Source: Sphingobacteriales bacterium 44-15
GTDB lineage: Bacteria; Bacteroidota; Bacteroidia; Chitinophagales; Chitinophagaceae
Assembly: GCA_001899685.1 (NCBI GenBank)
Contig: MKWG01000043.1
Span: 515,942 to 579,941, forward strand
Reading direction: 5' to 3'
DNA length: 64,000 nt
In this document: piece after piece, positions 9,083 to 18,059 of the stretch
Numbering within the stretch: position 1 is the stretch's first letter
How the letters are laid out: every line of letters starts with the position of its first letter
Position numbers and translations under genes: made by a program
Notes under the pieces: model-generated
What the model was told of the DNA's origin: nothing
Database searches by the model: none
What the model saw: the letters and a program-made list of their open reading frames with translations, nothing else

Positions 9083-9460
9083 ATGCCTGCCAAACCAAAA
9101 AAAGCAGCAAAGAAAGCGGCGCCTAAAGCAGCCAAGAAAGCCGCTAAAAAATCCCCTGCAAAAGCTGCTAAAAAAGCAGTAAAGAAAGCTGCACCTAAAA
9201 AGGCTAAACGTACGCCAAATGCAGCTTTCATGGCTCCATTGACAGCCAGTCCGGCATTGGCGGAGGTGGTAGGTTCCAAGCCATTGCCTAGAACAGAAGT
9301 CATTAAAAAGATCTGGGAATATATCAAGAAAAATAAATTACAGGATAGCACAAACAAGCGGATGATCAATGCAGACGCCAAGCTCAAAGTCCTATTCGAC
9401 GGAAAATCCCAGATTTCCATGTTTGATCTTGCAAAAATTGTAAGCAAGCATCTTAAGTAA
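9083..9460 (+). CDS. SWIB/MDM2-domain protein with histone H1-like tail
   Basis: A 125-residue basic protein in two parts. Residues 1-45 are an almost pure Lys/Ala/Pro tail with repeated AKKA and PKKA units, like histone H1 C-terminal tails, which bind DNA by charge. Residues about 65-125 are a compact SWIB domain (LPRTEVIKKIWEYIKKN, NADAKLKVLFDGKSQISMFDLAKIVSKHL). Small SWIB proteins occur in Chlamydiae and Bacteroidota and are thought to be nucleoid- or topoisomerase-associated. It stands alone, with a strong terminator just after it. Confidence 0.9.
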   Translation: MPAKPKKAAKKAAPKAAKKAAKKSPAKAAKKAVKKAAPKKAKRTPNAAFMAPLTASPALAEVVGSKPLPRTEVIKKIWEYIKKNKLQDSTNKRMINADAKLKVLFDGKSQISMFDLAKIVSKHLK

Positions 9461-9478
9461 TCTTCTTCTGTATTACGC

Positions 9479-9516
9479 ACAAGCCCCCCGGTAAATATGG
9501 GGGGCTTTGTGTTTTT
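9479..9516 (+). terminator. Terminator after the SWIB gene
   Basis: AAGCCCCCC (9481-9489) pairs with GGGGGGCTT (9499-9507), and TGTGTTTTT follows. It lies about 20 bases after the SWIB stop codon. Confidence 0.9.
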
Positions 9517-9653
9517 AGAATATCGCAATTGCATCCTTCCTCTAAACGCTTCGGCCTGCTACCTGAACACAGATCGTTTTCGATAATAAATTTCATAAGC
9601 AACGCCAGGTTGCCGGGATGCAATTTGTGCGTGATATTCTTTCTGAAATAAAT

Positions 9654-9661
9654 TAGTTTTG
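9654..9661 (+). promoter_or_regulatory. Likely -7 element of the glycan operon promoter
   Basis: TAGTTTTG matches the Bacteroidota -7 form TAnnTTTG and ends 17 bases before the rfbF start. No TTG is found at the ideal 19-21 base spacing (the nearest is 26 away), so the match is partial. Confidence 0.4.
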
Positions 9662-9678
9662 CGTAATCTTATACACGC

Positions 9679-10455
9679 ATGAAAGTTGTAATATTTGCAG
9701 GCGGGCTCGGCACCAGAATAGCTGAAGAAACAGATGCACGTCCCAAACCAATGGTTGAGATCGGAGGTAAACCCATCCTTTGGCATATAATGAAGATCTA
9801 CAGTCATTATGGATTTAATGATTTCATTATTTGTCTGGGATATAAGGGTTATGTAATTAAGGAATATTTCATGAATTATTTCCTGCACAACTCTGATATT
9901 ACTATTGATATAGCCAATAACAAAATGGAAGTGCTCGGCACTCATTCCGAAGCATTCAAAGTTACACTTATAGAAACAGGCAGCTCTACCAAAACAGCAG
10001 GTCGCCTAAAGCAGGTTCAGCAATATACAGGCAACGAAGATTTTATGCTTACTTATGGAGACGGAGTAGCGGACATAAACATTAATAACCTGCTTGCTTT
10101 TCACAAATCACATAACAAAATAGTCACCGTTACGGCCGTGCAGTTAGAGGCCCGCTTTGGCGGAATGGATATTGGCAGCAACAGCGATGTTGTTTCCTTC
10201 AGGGAAAAAGCAAAAGATGAAAGTAAATGGATCAACGCAGGTTTTTTTGTATTAAAGCCGGAGGTCTTTAAATATCTGCAGGGAAATATGAATGAGATGA
10301 TGTGGGAAGATGAGCCTCTCGAAAACCTTACCAATGACAATCAACTGGTAGCTTTTAAACACCAGGGATTCTGGAAGTGTATGGACGCCATGCGTGATAA
10401 GCTGGAATTGGAGGCAATGTGGCAAAGCAATAATGCAAAATGGAAAAAATGGTAA
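9679..10455 (+). CDS. rfbF: Glucose-1-phosphate cytidylyltransferase
   Basis: A 258-residue enzyme of the usual length that makes CDP-glucose from CTP and glucose-1-phosphate, in the cytoplasm. The nucleotidyltransferase signature is at the N terminus (FAGGLGTRIAEETDARPKPM, residues 6-25), followed by the family-specific VEIGGKPILWHIMKIYSHYG and LTYGDGVADIN (metal-binding Asp near residue 130). The C terminus has the typical GFWKCMDAMRDKLELEAMW. It is the first gene of the nine-gene glycan operon and overlaps the next by 16 bases. Confidence 0.95.
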   Translation: MKVVIFAGGLGTRIAEETDARPKPMVEIGGKPILWHIMKIYSHYGFNDFIICLGYKGYVIKEYFMNYFLHNSDITIDIANNKMEVLGTHSEAFKVTLIETGSSTKTAGRLKQVQQYTGNEDFMLTYGDGVADININNLLAFHKSHNKIVTVTAVQLEARFGGMDIGSNSDVVSFREKAKDESKWINAGFFVLKPEVFKYLQGNMNEMMWEDEPLENLTNDNQLVAFKHQGFWKCMDAMRDKLELEAMWQSNNAKWKKW

Positions 10456-11525
10456 GTAAACAGGCTCTTGCACATTTTTATAAAAACAAAAAAGTATTTG
10501 TAACAGGGCATACCGGTTTTAAAGGTAGCTGGCTATTACTGCTTTTGCAGGAATTGGGCGCTCATACAAAAGGTTATGCTTTAGCGCCCGAATTTGAGCA
10601 TTCTTTATTCAATATCATTAATGGAAAAAATATAACCGAAAGTATTATTGCAGATATTCGTGATGCTGATCGCCTGAAAAGAGAAATTGAAACTTTCCAG
10701 CCGGATTATGTTTTCCATATGGCGGCGCAACCATTGGTAAGGCGTTCTTACCAAATTCCCGCCGAAACATTCGATATCAATGTAACAGGCACGGCAAACC
10801 TGCTTCAGTCCGTTAATACCCTGCCGGACAAATGTACAGTTGTTGTTATCACAACAGATAAAGTATACGAAAACAAAGAACAACATATTTTATATAAGGA
10901 AGACGATACGCTGGGAGGATATGATCCTTATAGTGCGAGTAAAGCCTGTACAGAGCTGGTGGTCAGCTCTTTCAGAAACAGCTTTTTTAACACAGGCACA
11001 TTTGATGAACATCAGAAGGCAATTGCAAGTGCCAGAGCTGGCAATGTAATTGGCGGCGGCGACTGGAACACCGACAGGATCATTCCTGACATCATCCGTT
11101 CGTTACAGGCTGGCCGGGAAATAATAGTGCGCAATCCAAATGCAGTTCGTCCCTGGCAGCATGTACTTGAGCCATTGGCAGGTTATTTGGTATTAGGCGG
11201 TTTACTCAACCAGGATCACCACAAATTTTCAAAGGCATTTAATTTTGGACCATTACCAGATGATCACCTTACCGTAAAAGCATTGGTTGAAAAAGCCATC
11301 AAAAGCTGGGGAAATGGAAAGTGGACAGATGCTTCTACCGCAGGTCAACCCCACGAAGCAGGCTTACTGCAACTGGATATCACACGTGCCAAAGAAGAAC
11401 TGCAATGGACGCCTAAGTTAAACGCAGCTTCGTCTGTTAACTGGACGATCAACTGGTACAAACAACCTGCCGAAGAGAAAAGAAATTTTACCATTCAGCA
11501 AATCAATACATACCTGTCTTTATGA
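10440..11525 (+). CDS. rfbG: CDP-glucose 4,6-dehydratase
   Basis: A 361-residue NAD-dependent short-chain dehydrogenase that converts CDP-glucose to CDP-4-keto-6-deoxyglucose. The N-terminal nucleotide motif VFVTGHTGFKGSW is characteristic of this enzyme. HMAAQPLVRRSY, the ITTDKVYEN catalytic Thr region, and YDPYSASK with the Tyr-x3-Lys pair follow. ARAGNVIGGGDW and VRPWQHVLEPLAGYL are family signatures. The start at 10440 overlaps rfbF; an ATG at 10449 is an equally good alternative. With rfbF this fixes the carrier as CDP rather than dTDP or GDP. Confidence 0.95.
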   Translation: MEKMVSKQALAHFYKNKKVFVTGHTGFKGSWLLLLLQELGAHTKGYALAPEFEHSLFNIINGKNITESIIADIRDADRLKREIETFQPDYVFHMAAQPLVRRSYQIPAETFDINVTGTANLLQSVNTLPDKCTVVVITTDKVYENKEQHILYKEDDTLGGYDPYSASKACTELVVSSFRNSFFNTGTFDEHQKAIASARAGNVIGGGDWNTDRIIPDIIRSLQAGREIIVRNPNAVRPWQHVLEPLAGYLVLGGLLNQDHHKFSKAFNFGPLPDDHLTVKALVEKAIKSWGNGKWTDASTAGQPHEAGLLQLDITRAKEELQWTPKLNAASSVNWTINWYKQPAEEKRNFTIQQINTYLSL

Positions 11526-12067
11526 TCTTCTCTCCTACCCCATTGCAGGGCAGCTATATTATTGAGCCTGAACAATTCAGTGACAGCCGGGGTTGGTTTT
11601 CAAGGTATTTTTGCAAAAATGAATTTCTTACAATAAATCATACAAAAGAATGGGTACAGATGAATCATTCATTTACTATCCATAAAGGAACAATACGCGG
11701 CATGCACTACCAGGTCGCACCTTACAAAGAAATTAAAATGATCCGGTGTATTGCGGGAGTGGTATTTGATGTAATTATTGACATAAGGCAGGATTCTCCA
11801 ACATTTTTACAATGGTTTGGCACAGAACTGTCTGCCGTAAATAAAAAGATGCTATATATCCCGGAAGGGTTTGCGCACGGGTTTCAGTCTTTGGCAGATA
11901 ATACAGAACTGCTCTATCATCATTCGGAGTTTTATACTCCCGGTTCTGAGGGAGGCATCAGATATGATGATGAAAAAACAGCCATCAAATGGCCTCTGCC
12001 TTTAAGTATCGTATCTGAGAGAGACGCAAATCATCCTTATATTGACAAAAACTTTAAAGGAATATAA
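11522..12067 (+). CDS. RfbC-type nucleotide-sugar 3,5-epimerase family protein
   Basis: A 181-residue cupin of the dTDP-4-dehydrorhamnose 3,5-epimerase family. Motifs are DSRGWFSRYFCKNEF, the catalytic His in GTIRGMHYQ (about residue 63), VVFDVIIDIRQDSPTF, and YIPEGFAHGFQSL (His near 120). It overlaps rfbG by four bases (ATGA). Next to rfbF/rfbG its substrate is presumably CDP-4-keto-6-deoxyglucose, and the C3 epimerisation would prepare the sugar for the following C-methyltransferase. The specific isomer cannot be told from sequence. Confidence 0.9.
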   Translation: MIFSPTPLQGSYIIEPEQFSDSRGWFSRYFCKNEFLTINHTKEWVQMNHSFTIHKGTIRGMHYQVAPYKEIKMIRCIAGVVFDVIIDIRQDSPTFLQWFGTELSAVNKKMLYIPEGFAHGFQSLADNTELLYHHSEFYTPGSEGGIRYDDEKTAIKWPLPLSIVSERDANHPYIDKNFKGI

Positions 12068-12070
12068 ATT

Positions 12071-13300
12071 ATGCAATGCAGGTTTTGCAAGACTGAGCTC
12101 ACACATGTTTTCATTGACCTTATCAATTCCCCTGCTTCAAATTCTTTTCTTTCAAAAGAACAACTGAATGAGCCGGAAACATTCTATCCGCTTAAAATAT
12201 ACACCTGTCATCATTGCTTTTTGGTTCAGGTAGATGAATACAAAAAGTCAGATGCGATCTTCAATAACGAATATGTATACTTTTCATCGTATTCCACAAG
12301 CTGGTTGAAACATGCCAAAGCCTATACAGAAAAAATGACTGAAAGATTTGCACTGAACAAGGCATCCAAAGTAATAGAAATAGCATCCAACGATGGTTAC
12401 CTGCTGCAATACTTCCACGAAAAGAACATACCTGTTCTGGGAATCGAACCTACTGCCAACACTGCGGCAGTTGCTCAAAAAAAGGGGATAGAAACGCTTG
12501 TGGACTTTTTTGGAGTAAGACTTGCCGGAGAACTTGCCGCGAAAAACATATTTGCAGACCTGTTGCTGGGCAATAATGTACTGGCGCATGTACCGGATAT
12601 TAATGATTTTGTAGGTGGCATGAAGATCGTCCTTGCGCCACAGGGAGTAATTACCATGGAATTCCCGCACCTTATGCAACTGATTGACAACAACCAGTTC
12701 GACACTATTTACCACGAACATTTTTCGTATTTATCTTTTGGTACTGTACAAAAGATATTTGCTTCACAAGGTCTGGAATTATTTGATGTGGAAGAAATTT
12801 CCACGCACGGCGGGTCATTGCGCATATATGCAAAGCATAAAGAGGATACCTCAAAAGAGGTAACAGGGAATGTTTCCGCATTACTGAAAAAAGAAGCCGA
12901 TAAAGGACTGAACAATCCTGAATACTACAACGGCTTTCAGCCGAAGGCATTAAAAGTAAAAATCGGCCTGATTGAATTTTTGATCAATTGTAAAAAAGCA
13001 GGGAAAAAAGTAGCAGCTTACGGGGCAGCGGCAAAGGGTAATACCTTATTAAATTACTGCGGCATTAAGAATGATTTGATCGATTATGTTGTTGATGCCA
13101 ACCCGCATAAACAAAACAAATGGCTGCCTGCCAGCCACATTCCTGTTGTGAATGAAGATCATCTGAAAAATGACCAGCCCGATTATATTATAATCTTACC
13201 GTGGAACCTGAAAGACGAGATAACGCAGCAACTTTCCTATATTAAACAATGGGGTGGGCAGTTTATAGTACCTATACCACAACTACAGGTAATACAATAA
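12071..13300 (+). CDS. NDP-sugar C-methyltransferase (TylC3 family)
   Basis: A 409-residue SAM-dependent C-methyltransferase of three parts. The N-terminal zinc module has CRFC and CHHC pairs (residues 3-6 and about 41-44). The central SAM-binding domain has VIEIASNDGYLLQYF and a YHEHFSYLS motif that carries the catalytic His in family members. The C-terminal Methyltransf_14 domain has AAYGAAAKGNTLLNYCGI (about 313-330) and IILPWNLKDEI. Characterised relatives (TylC3, EryBIII) put a methyl on C3 of 4-keto-6-deoxy sugars. The adjacent CDP-sugar genes make this a CDP-linked branched-sugar pathway. Confidence 0.92.
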   Translation: MQCRFCKTELTHVFIDLINSPASNSFLSKEQLNEPETFYPLKIYTCHHCFLVQVDEYKKSDAIFNNEYVYFSSYSTSWLKHAKAYTEKMTERFALNKASKVIEIASNDGYLLQYFHEKNIPVLGIEPTANTAAVAQKKGIETLVDFFGVRLAGELAAKNIFADLLLGNNVLAHVPDINDFVGGMKIVLAPQGVITMEFPHLMQLIDNNQFDTIYHEHFSYLSFGTVQKIFASQGLELFDVEEISTHGGSLRIYAKHKEDTSKEVTGNVSALLKKEADKGLNNPEYYNGFQPKALKVKIGLIEFLINCKKAGKKVAAYGAAAKGNTLLNYCGIKNDLIDYVVDANPHKQNKWLPASHIPVVNEDHLKNDQPDYIIILPWNLKDEITQQLSYIKQWGGQFIVPIPQLQVIQ

Positions 13301-13303
13301 CAC

Positions 13304-14158
13304 ATGCAAAAAGTGCTGGTAACCGGAGCAACAGGTTTTATAGGAAATTATGTAGTAGAAGAGCTATTGCAACGAAATTATACTGTTATAACCAGTTCAG
13401 CCAAGGAAGCCCTGGCAAGACAAAAAAGCTGGTTTGCGAAAACAACGTACATCCCTCTTGATCTTGAATTTCTGAATACTGATGAGAACTATTTTGACTT
13501 TTTTGGTAAGCCGGATATATTAATCCATCTTACGTGGGAAGGTCTGCCTAATTACAAAGACAACTTCCATATTGAAAAGAATCTGCCACGGCATAAAGTA
13601 TTTCTTGAAAACATGATAAGTAACGGGTTGAAGAACGTAAATATAACCGGCACATGCTTTGAGTATGGTATGCAGGAAGGCAAACTGAAAGAAGACATGC
13701 CGTCTTTGCCTGACAATCCTTATGCGATAGCAAAAAACAATCTCAGGTTGTATATAGAAAGCTTAAAAAGCAGGTTTTTCTTTACCTGCAAGTGGATCAG
13801 GCTGTTTTATATGTTTGGAAAGGGCCAAAGTGCAAAATCCTTACTTTCGCAACTGCAACAGGCGCTTGACAATAAAGAGGATATATTCAATATGAGCGGA
13901 GGTGAACAAACCAGGGATTTTTTGCCTGTCGAAAAAGTGGCAAAATATATTGTTGATATAGCAGCACAGACAGAGGTAACAGGAGTAATAAATTGTTGCA
14001 GTGGTATACCTGTTACGGTAAAACAACTGGTGCAGGAATATTTAAAAGAAAATAATCAGTCAATTAAATTAAATCTTGGCTATTATCCTTACCCGGATTA
14101 TGAACCAATGCATTTTTGGGGAGATAATAACAAATTAAAAACAATAATACATGAGTAA
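13304..14158 (+). CDS. NAD(P)-dependent sugar epimerase/reductase (extended SDR)
   Basis: A 284-residue Rossmann protein with TGATGFIGNYVVEEL at the N terminus, a catalytic Tyr-x3-Lys in NPYAIAK (about residues 140-146) and RDFLPVEKVAKYIVDIA near the C terminus, as in RmlD/WcaG-like enzymes. It follows the C-methyltransferase after three bases. The expected role is reduction of the 4-keto group to finish the CDP-sugar, but an epimerase role is possible. Confidence 0.87.
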   Translation: MQKVLVTGATGFIGNYVVEELLQRNYTVITSSAKEALARQKSWFAKTTYIPLDLEFLNTDENYFDFFGKPDILIHLTWEGLPNYKDNFHIEKNLPRHKVFLENMISNGLKNVNITGTCFEYGMQEGKLKEDMPSLPDNPYAIAKNNLRLYIESLKSRFFFTCKWIRLFYMFGKGQSAKSLLSQLQQALDNKEDIFNMSGGEQTRDFLPVEKVAKYIVDIAAQTEVTGVINCCSGIPVTVKQLVQEYLKENNQSIKLNLGYYPYPDYEPMHFWGDNNKLKTIIHE

Positions 14159-14888
14159 TCCTGTACAGGAATTTATACAAGAAAGAACAGAACGTATAGC
14201 AAAAAACGGAGAAAACAAGGCGCTACAGGAAGCTGCTTGTTCCTTCAATACAGAGTCAAATAAATCTCAATATTCTTATAATTTTTCCTGGATGGGTCGG
14301 CCAATAATTCAATATCCGCAGGATATGATTGCTATGCAGGAGATTATCTGGCAAATTAAACCTGACCTGATTATAGAAACAGGTATTGCTCATGGAGGGT
14401 CTCTAATTTATTATGCCTCTTTGCTTGAATTAATAGGTCATGGTGAAGTATTGGGTATTGACATTGATATAAGAAAACATAACAGGGCAGAAATTGAAAA
14501 ACATCCGATGGTTAAGCGCATCCATATGATTGAGGGGTCTTCTATAAGTAATGACACGGTTGAGAAAGTGAAGGAATATGCGAAAGGCAAACAAAAAGTA
14601 ATTGTATGTCTTGATTCAAACCACACGCATGAACATGTATTGTCCGAGCTTAACCTATATGCTCCTTTAGTAAGCCCCGGCTCTTACATCGTAGCATTTG
14701 ATACAATAGTCGAAAACCTGCCGGAAGGATACTTTTCTCAAAAAAGACCCTGGGGAATCGGGAATAATCCGATGACGGCAGTTGAAGAATTTGTCAGAAC
14801 AAATGATCGCTTTATTATTGATAAAGAGATTGATAACAAACTTCTAATAAGCGTAGCCCCTAAAGGATATTTAAAAAGAATTAAATAA
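14151..14888 (+). CDS. CmcI / rhamnosyl O-methyltransferase family protein
   Basis: A 245-residue member of the family named after cephalosporin hydroxylase CmcI, which has a SAM-methyltransferase fold. Visible motifs are PDLIIETGIAHGGSLIYYASLL (SAM-binding loop), VLGIDIDIRKHN, IEGSSI and VIVCLDSNHTHEHVLSELNLYAPLVSPG. The last matches the family's metal-binding Asp/His cluster. Relatives in mycobacteria methylate rhamnose hydroxyls in glycolipids. It overlaps the preceding reductase by eight bases, so sugar O-methylation in the same glycan is likely. Whether it acts on the nucleotide sugar or on the finished glycan is unclear. Confidence 0.85.
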   Translation: MSNPVQEFIQERTERIAKNGENKALQEAACSFNTESNKSQYSYNFSWMGRPIIQYPQDMIAMQEIIWQIKPDLIIETGIAHGGSLIYYASLLELIGHGEVLGIDIDIRKHNRAEIEKHPMVKRIHMIEGSSISNDTVEKVKEYAKGKQKVIVCLDSNHTHEHVLSELNLYAPLVSPGSYIVAFDTIVENLPEGYFSQKRPWGIGNNPMTAVEEFVRTNDRFIIDKEIDNKLLISVAPKGYLKRIK

Positions 14889-14898
14889 CCCAAGCCTA

Positions 14899-15858
14899 AT
14901 GTCGAAAAAGATTGAATATCCATGGGTGAGTTTTTGTATCAGTACATTTAAAAGACCTGATTTTCTACATCAACAATTAACTTCTTTACTCAAACAAACA
15001 TTCCTATATTTTGAAATCATAATTTCAGACAATGATCCTGCAGGCTCAGCAGAAGCTGTATGCAACTCTATGAAAGATCCCCGAATACGTTATTTCCGGA
15101 ATACAGAGAACCTCGGAATGATCAAAAGTTTCAACAAAAGCATTGATAGGAGTACAACAGAATATATAGTTATGGTAACGGATGACGACCCTGTAGATGT
15201 TGATTTTTTATCTTTCGCGTATTCTATTTCAAAAGACAATCCGGGCTATGGAATATATGGTGGCTTTGAAAGAAAAAATAGAGCAATAGGGGAAATAGAA
15301 TGTATAGAAAAAGAAAATTTCATACCTGAAATCCTGAATTGGAATAAAACAACTCGTATATTATGGTCCAGTTGTGTATTAAAAAAAGAAATCGCTATGA
15401 ATGTCGGAAAAATTCCTGATTACGGAAGTCCTCATTTGGCCGACCACGCTCTCATTGCTTTAATAGGAGATCGCAAAGGTGGGGTCATAGTGAACAAAAT
15501 GTATAGCAGTCTCACCTCACATAGTACTAATTATTCAAAGCTTAATTTTCAAACATATTTAAGCGGATGCCAGGGATTTTATACTGTCATGAGGTTAAAT
15601 ATGCAAAAAGAAAATCAACGAGAAAAATTCAAGACAATTGACCAGCATTTAAAAGGCTGGCTTATATCCAGCATTTATAGTTTAAAAAAATACTACTCTG
15701 TTGTTGTAGCAGATAAGGCAAAAATGAAAGAAATAGAATCTTTTGAAAGACAGATATTGCTTCTCCCGTATATGAAAAAAAACAGGGGTATTCTACTTAT
15801 AAAAGAAGTAATTTTCAAAATAAAATTGTTCCTGGGATTTTTAAAACCTGTTAAATAA
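14899..15858 (+). CDS. Glycosyltransferase family 2
   Basis: A 319-residue GT-A enzyme. The N terminus VSFCISTFKRPDFLHQQLTSLLKQ and IIISDNDPAG form the nucleotide-sugar site. The DXD-type motif is VTDDDP (about residues 93-98). A positively charged, hydrophobic C-terminal tail (IFKIKLFLGFLKPVK) may hold it to the membrane. It lies 10 bases after the CmcI-like gene. Donor and acceptor are unknown. Base composition is visibly AT-richer from here to 16867 than in flanking housekeeping genes. Confidence 0.9.
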   Translation: MSKKIEYPWVSFCISTFKRPDFLHQQLTSLLKQTFLYFEIIISDNDPAGSAEAVCNSMKDPRIRYFRNTENLGMIKSFNKSIDRSTTEYIVMVTDDDPVDVDFLSFAYSISKDNPGYGIYGGFERKNRAIGEIECIEKENFIPEILNWNKTTRILWSSCVLKKEIAMNVGKIPDYGSPHLADHALIALIGDRKGGVIVNKMYSSLTSHSTNYSKLNFQTYLSGCQGFYTVMRLNMQKENQREKFKTIDQHLKGWLISSIYSLKKYYSVVVADKAKMKEIESFERQILLLPYMKKNRGILLIKEVIFKIKLFLGFLKPVK

Positions 15859-15862
15859 CAAT

Positions 15863-16867
15863 TTGAAAAAATTTACTGTCATACTTCCGGTGAAAAATGG
15901 AGGAGTCCTTATAAAAGAATGTATCCAAAGTATTCTTTCGCAATCAAACAAAGATTTTGATTTAGCTATTCTCGAAAACTGCAGTACTGATGGCACAAGA
16001 GAATGGCTACAATCTTTAAATGATGAAAAAATAAAAATTTTTCCATCAGATACCCCCCTGACAATCGAAGAAAACTGGGGAAGAATAAAATATATTCCCA
16101 AAAATAAATTTATAACGCTCATCGGGCATGATGATCTGTTACAGGCAGATTATCTGGCTGAAATGAATAGTTTAATTGAAAAATGTCCTGATGCCAGTCT
16201 TTACCAGACACATTTCAGGTTTATCAATGCTGAAGGCAATTATATAAAACAATGCCGTAAAATGGCTGAAAAATATACCCAGTCTGAGTATTTACATGCA
16301 ATGCTTAAAGACGAGCTTGACAGTACCGGCACCGGGTATATGATGAGATCTGCAGATTACGACAAATTGGGCGGTATTCCCTCTTACCCTAACCTTTTAT
16401 TTGCTGATCATGCATTATGGATTCAGCTAACCGGACTTTCATATATGGCTGTATCGGAAAAAGAGTGTTTTTCATACAGGCTTAATCAAAGCACATCAAA
16501 ACTATCCGGGGCATCCCGATATATTGACGCATTCTTCTGTTTTCTTGATTTTCTGGAAAGACTAAAAAAAAAGGATAAAACAACAAGTAACGTCATCTCT
16601 TCCGCAGCACCAGGATTCATTAAGTATTACTGTACCTCATTATCACACCGACTTTTGAAAACGCCTGAAAAACAGAGAGGAGGAAAAACAGTGGACTCTT
16701 TTATTACTGCCTGTGCAACAAAAGCTAATATACTTTCGCCGGACAATACTTTTACCCCATTACGTTACTTTACTATACGCTTAGCTCATATAGTTGATAG
16801 TAATCTTTTGACGAGAAATCTATACCTGCTGTTCAGAAAAATGTATTCAAAACCATTTTATTCTTAA
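15863..16867 (+). CDS. Glycosyltransferase family 2
   Basis: A 334-residue GT-A glycosyltransferase beginning at TTG four bases after the previous stop. KKFTVILPVKNGGVLIKECIQSIL and FDLAILENCSTDGTREWL mark the donor site. LIGHDDLL supplies the DXD-like Asp pair. The C-terminal third is helical and unassigned. It is similar in layout to the preceding enzyme, so both probably add residues to the same glycan. Confidence 0.88.
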   Translation: MKKFTVILPVKNGGVLIKECIQSILSQSNKDFDLAILENCSTDGTREWLQSLNDEKIKIFPSDTPLTIEENWGRIKYIPKNKFITLIGHDDLLQADYLAEMNSLIEKCPDASLYQTHFRFINAEGNYIKQCRKMAEKYTQSEYLHAMLKDELDSTGTGYMMRSADYDKLGGIPSYPNLLFADHALWIQLTGLSYMAVSEKECFSYRLNQSTSKLSGASRYIDAFFCFLDFLERLKKKDKTTSNVISSAAPGFIKYYCTSLSHRLLKTPEKQRGGKTVDSFITACATKANILSPDNTFTPLRYFTIRLAHIVDSNLLTRNLYLLFRKMYSKPFYS

Positions 16868-16888
16868 TTTCAATTACATCTGGTTTCA

Positions 16889-18010
16889 ATGAAAATAGCC
16901 GTAAATACACGTCTCCTCAGGAAAAATAAGATGGATGGCATCGGCTGGTTTACTTATAATACACTGAAAAAAATAACCGTTGAGCACCCGGAAATTGAAT
17001 TTCATTTCTTTTTTGATTCGGGGGTAGATAATTCGTTTATCTTTTCTGATAATATAATACCTCACAATTTATTTCCTCCTGCCAAACATGCCATTTTAAA
17101 TATTGCATGGTTTGAAGTAAGCGTGAAAACAAGACTGAAACATATTAATCCGGACCTGTTTCTTTCTCCTGATGGAATTCTTTGCCTCGGCTGGGCAGGT
17201 AGGCAATATGGAGTGATCCATGATCTGAATTTCTATCACATGCCCGAAGTCTTAAAATTCAGCAATCGCAAATATTACAATTATTACTTCCCTAAATTCG
17301 CAGAAAAGGCCGCACGGATTGGTACAGTCTCTAATTTTAGCAAAGAAGATATAACACAGAACTTCGGTATTGATCAGGCGAAAATAGATGTCTTATATAA
17401 TGGCATTAATGATTTCTTTACGCCCTGTGATGATGAAACCATCAAAAAAACGAGATTGCATATTACTAATGGTGAACCCTACTTTGTATTTACAGGTTCA
17501 CTTAGTCCCCGGAAGAATATATTGCGTTTAATGCAAGCATTTGATCTGTATAAGCAAATAACCAAGAGCAGTGAAAAGCTGGTTATTGCCGGAAGTAATC
17601 TTTACAGGGCAAAAGCCCTACGCGGCTTTAAAGAAAAAATGCTGTTTGGAAAAGATGTATTATTTACCGGGCATATTTCCAATGCAGAAATGAATAATAT
17701 TGTAGGCTCTGCTCTTGCAATGGTCTTTGTTCCGGTTTTTGAGGGCTTTGGTATTCCTCCGCTCGAAGCCATGCAATGTAATATTCCTGTAATTGCATCC
17801 AATACTACATCTGTGCCCGAAATAACCGGGGATGCAGCGTTATTGGTTGACCCCTACAATATTGACGACATTGCGCGGGCAATGATCAGCATCAAAACTG
17901 ATGAAGCGTTGCGCGATGCATTAATTCTTAGGGGAAATCTCAGAAAAAGTTATTTTTCCTGGGACAAAACATCAGATTTACTTTGGGATAGCTTTAATAA
18001 GATAATGTAA
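16889..18010 (+). CDS. Glycosyltransferase family 4 (GT-B)
   Basis: A 373-residue GT-B enzyme and the last gene of the operon. The N-terminal domain starts KIAVNTRLLRKNKMDGIGWFTY. The C-terminal Rossmann domain has FTGSLSPRKNILRLMQAF and the retaining-GT signature FEGFGIPPLEAMQCNIPVIA, followed by SVPEITGDAALLVDPYN. It acts at the cytoplasmic face of the membrane. No flippase, polymerase or ligase gene is found, so the cassette covers only sugar synthesis and assembly. Confidence 0.92.
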   Translation: MKIAVNTRLLRKNKMDGIGWFTYNTLKKITVEHPEIEFHFFFDSGVDNSFIFSDNIIPHNLFPPAKHAILNIAWFEVSVKTRLKHINPDLFLSPDGILCLGWAGRQYGVIHDLNFYHMPEVLKFSNRKYYNYYFPKFAEKAARIGTVSNFSKEDITQNFGIDQAKIDVLYNGINDFFTPCDDETIKKTRLHITNGEPYFVFTGSLSPRKNILRLMQAFDLYKQITKSSEKLVIAGSNLYRAKALRGFKEKMLFGKDVLFTGHISNAEMNNIVGSALAMVFVPVFEGFGIPPLEAMQCNIPVIASNTTSVPEITGDAALLVDPYNIDDIARAMISIKTDEALRDALILRGNLRKSYFSWDKTSDLLWDSFNKIM

Positions 18011-18059
18011 GGATAATACCTGTTACAGCATAAGTAAAACTAATCGGCAAAACTTTACT

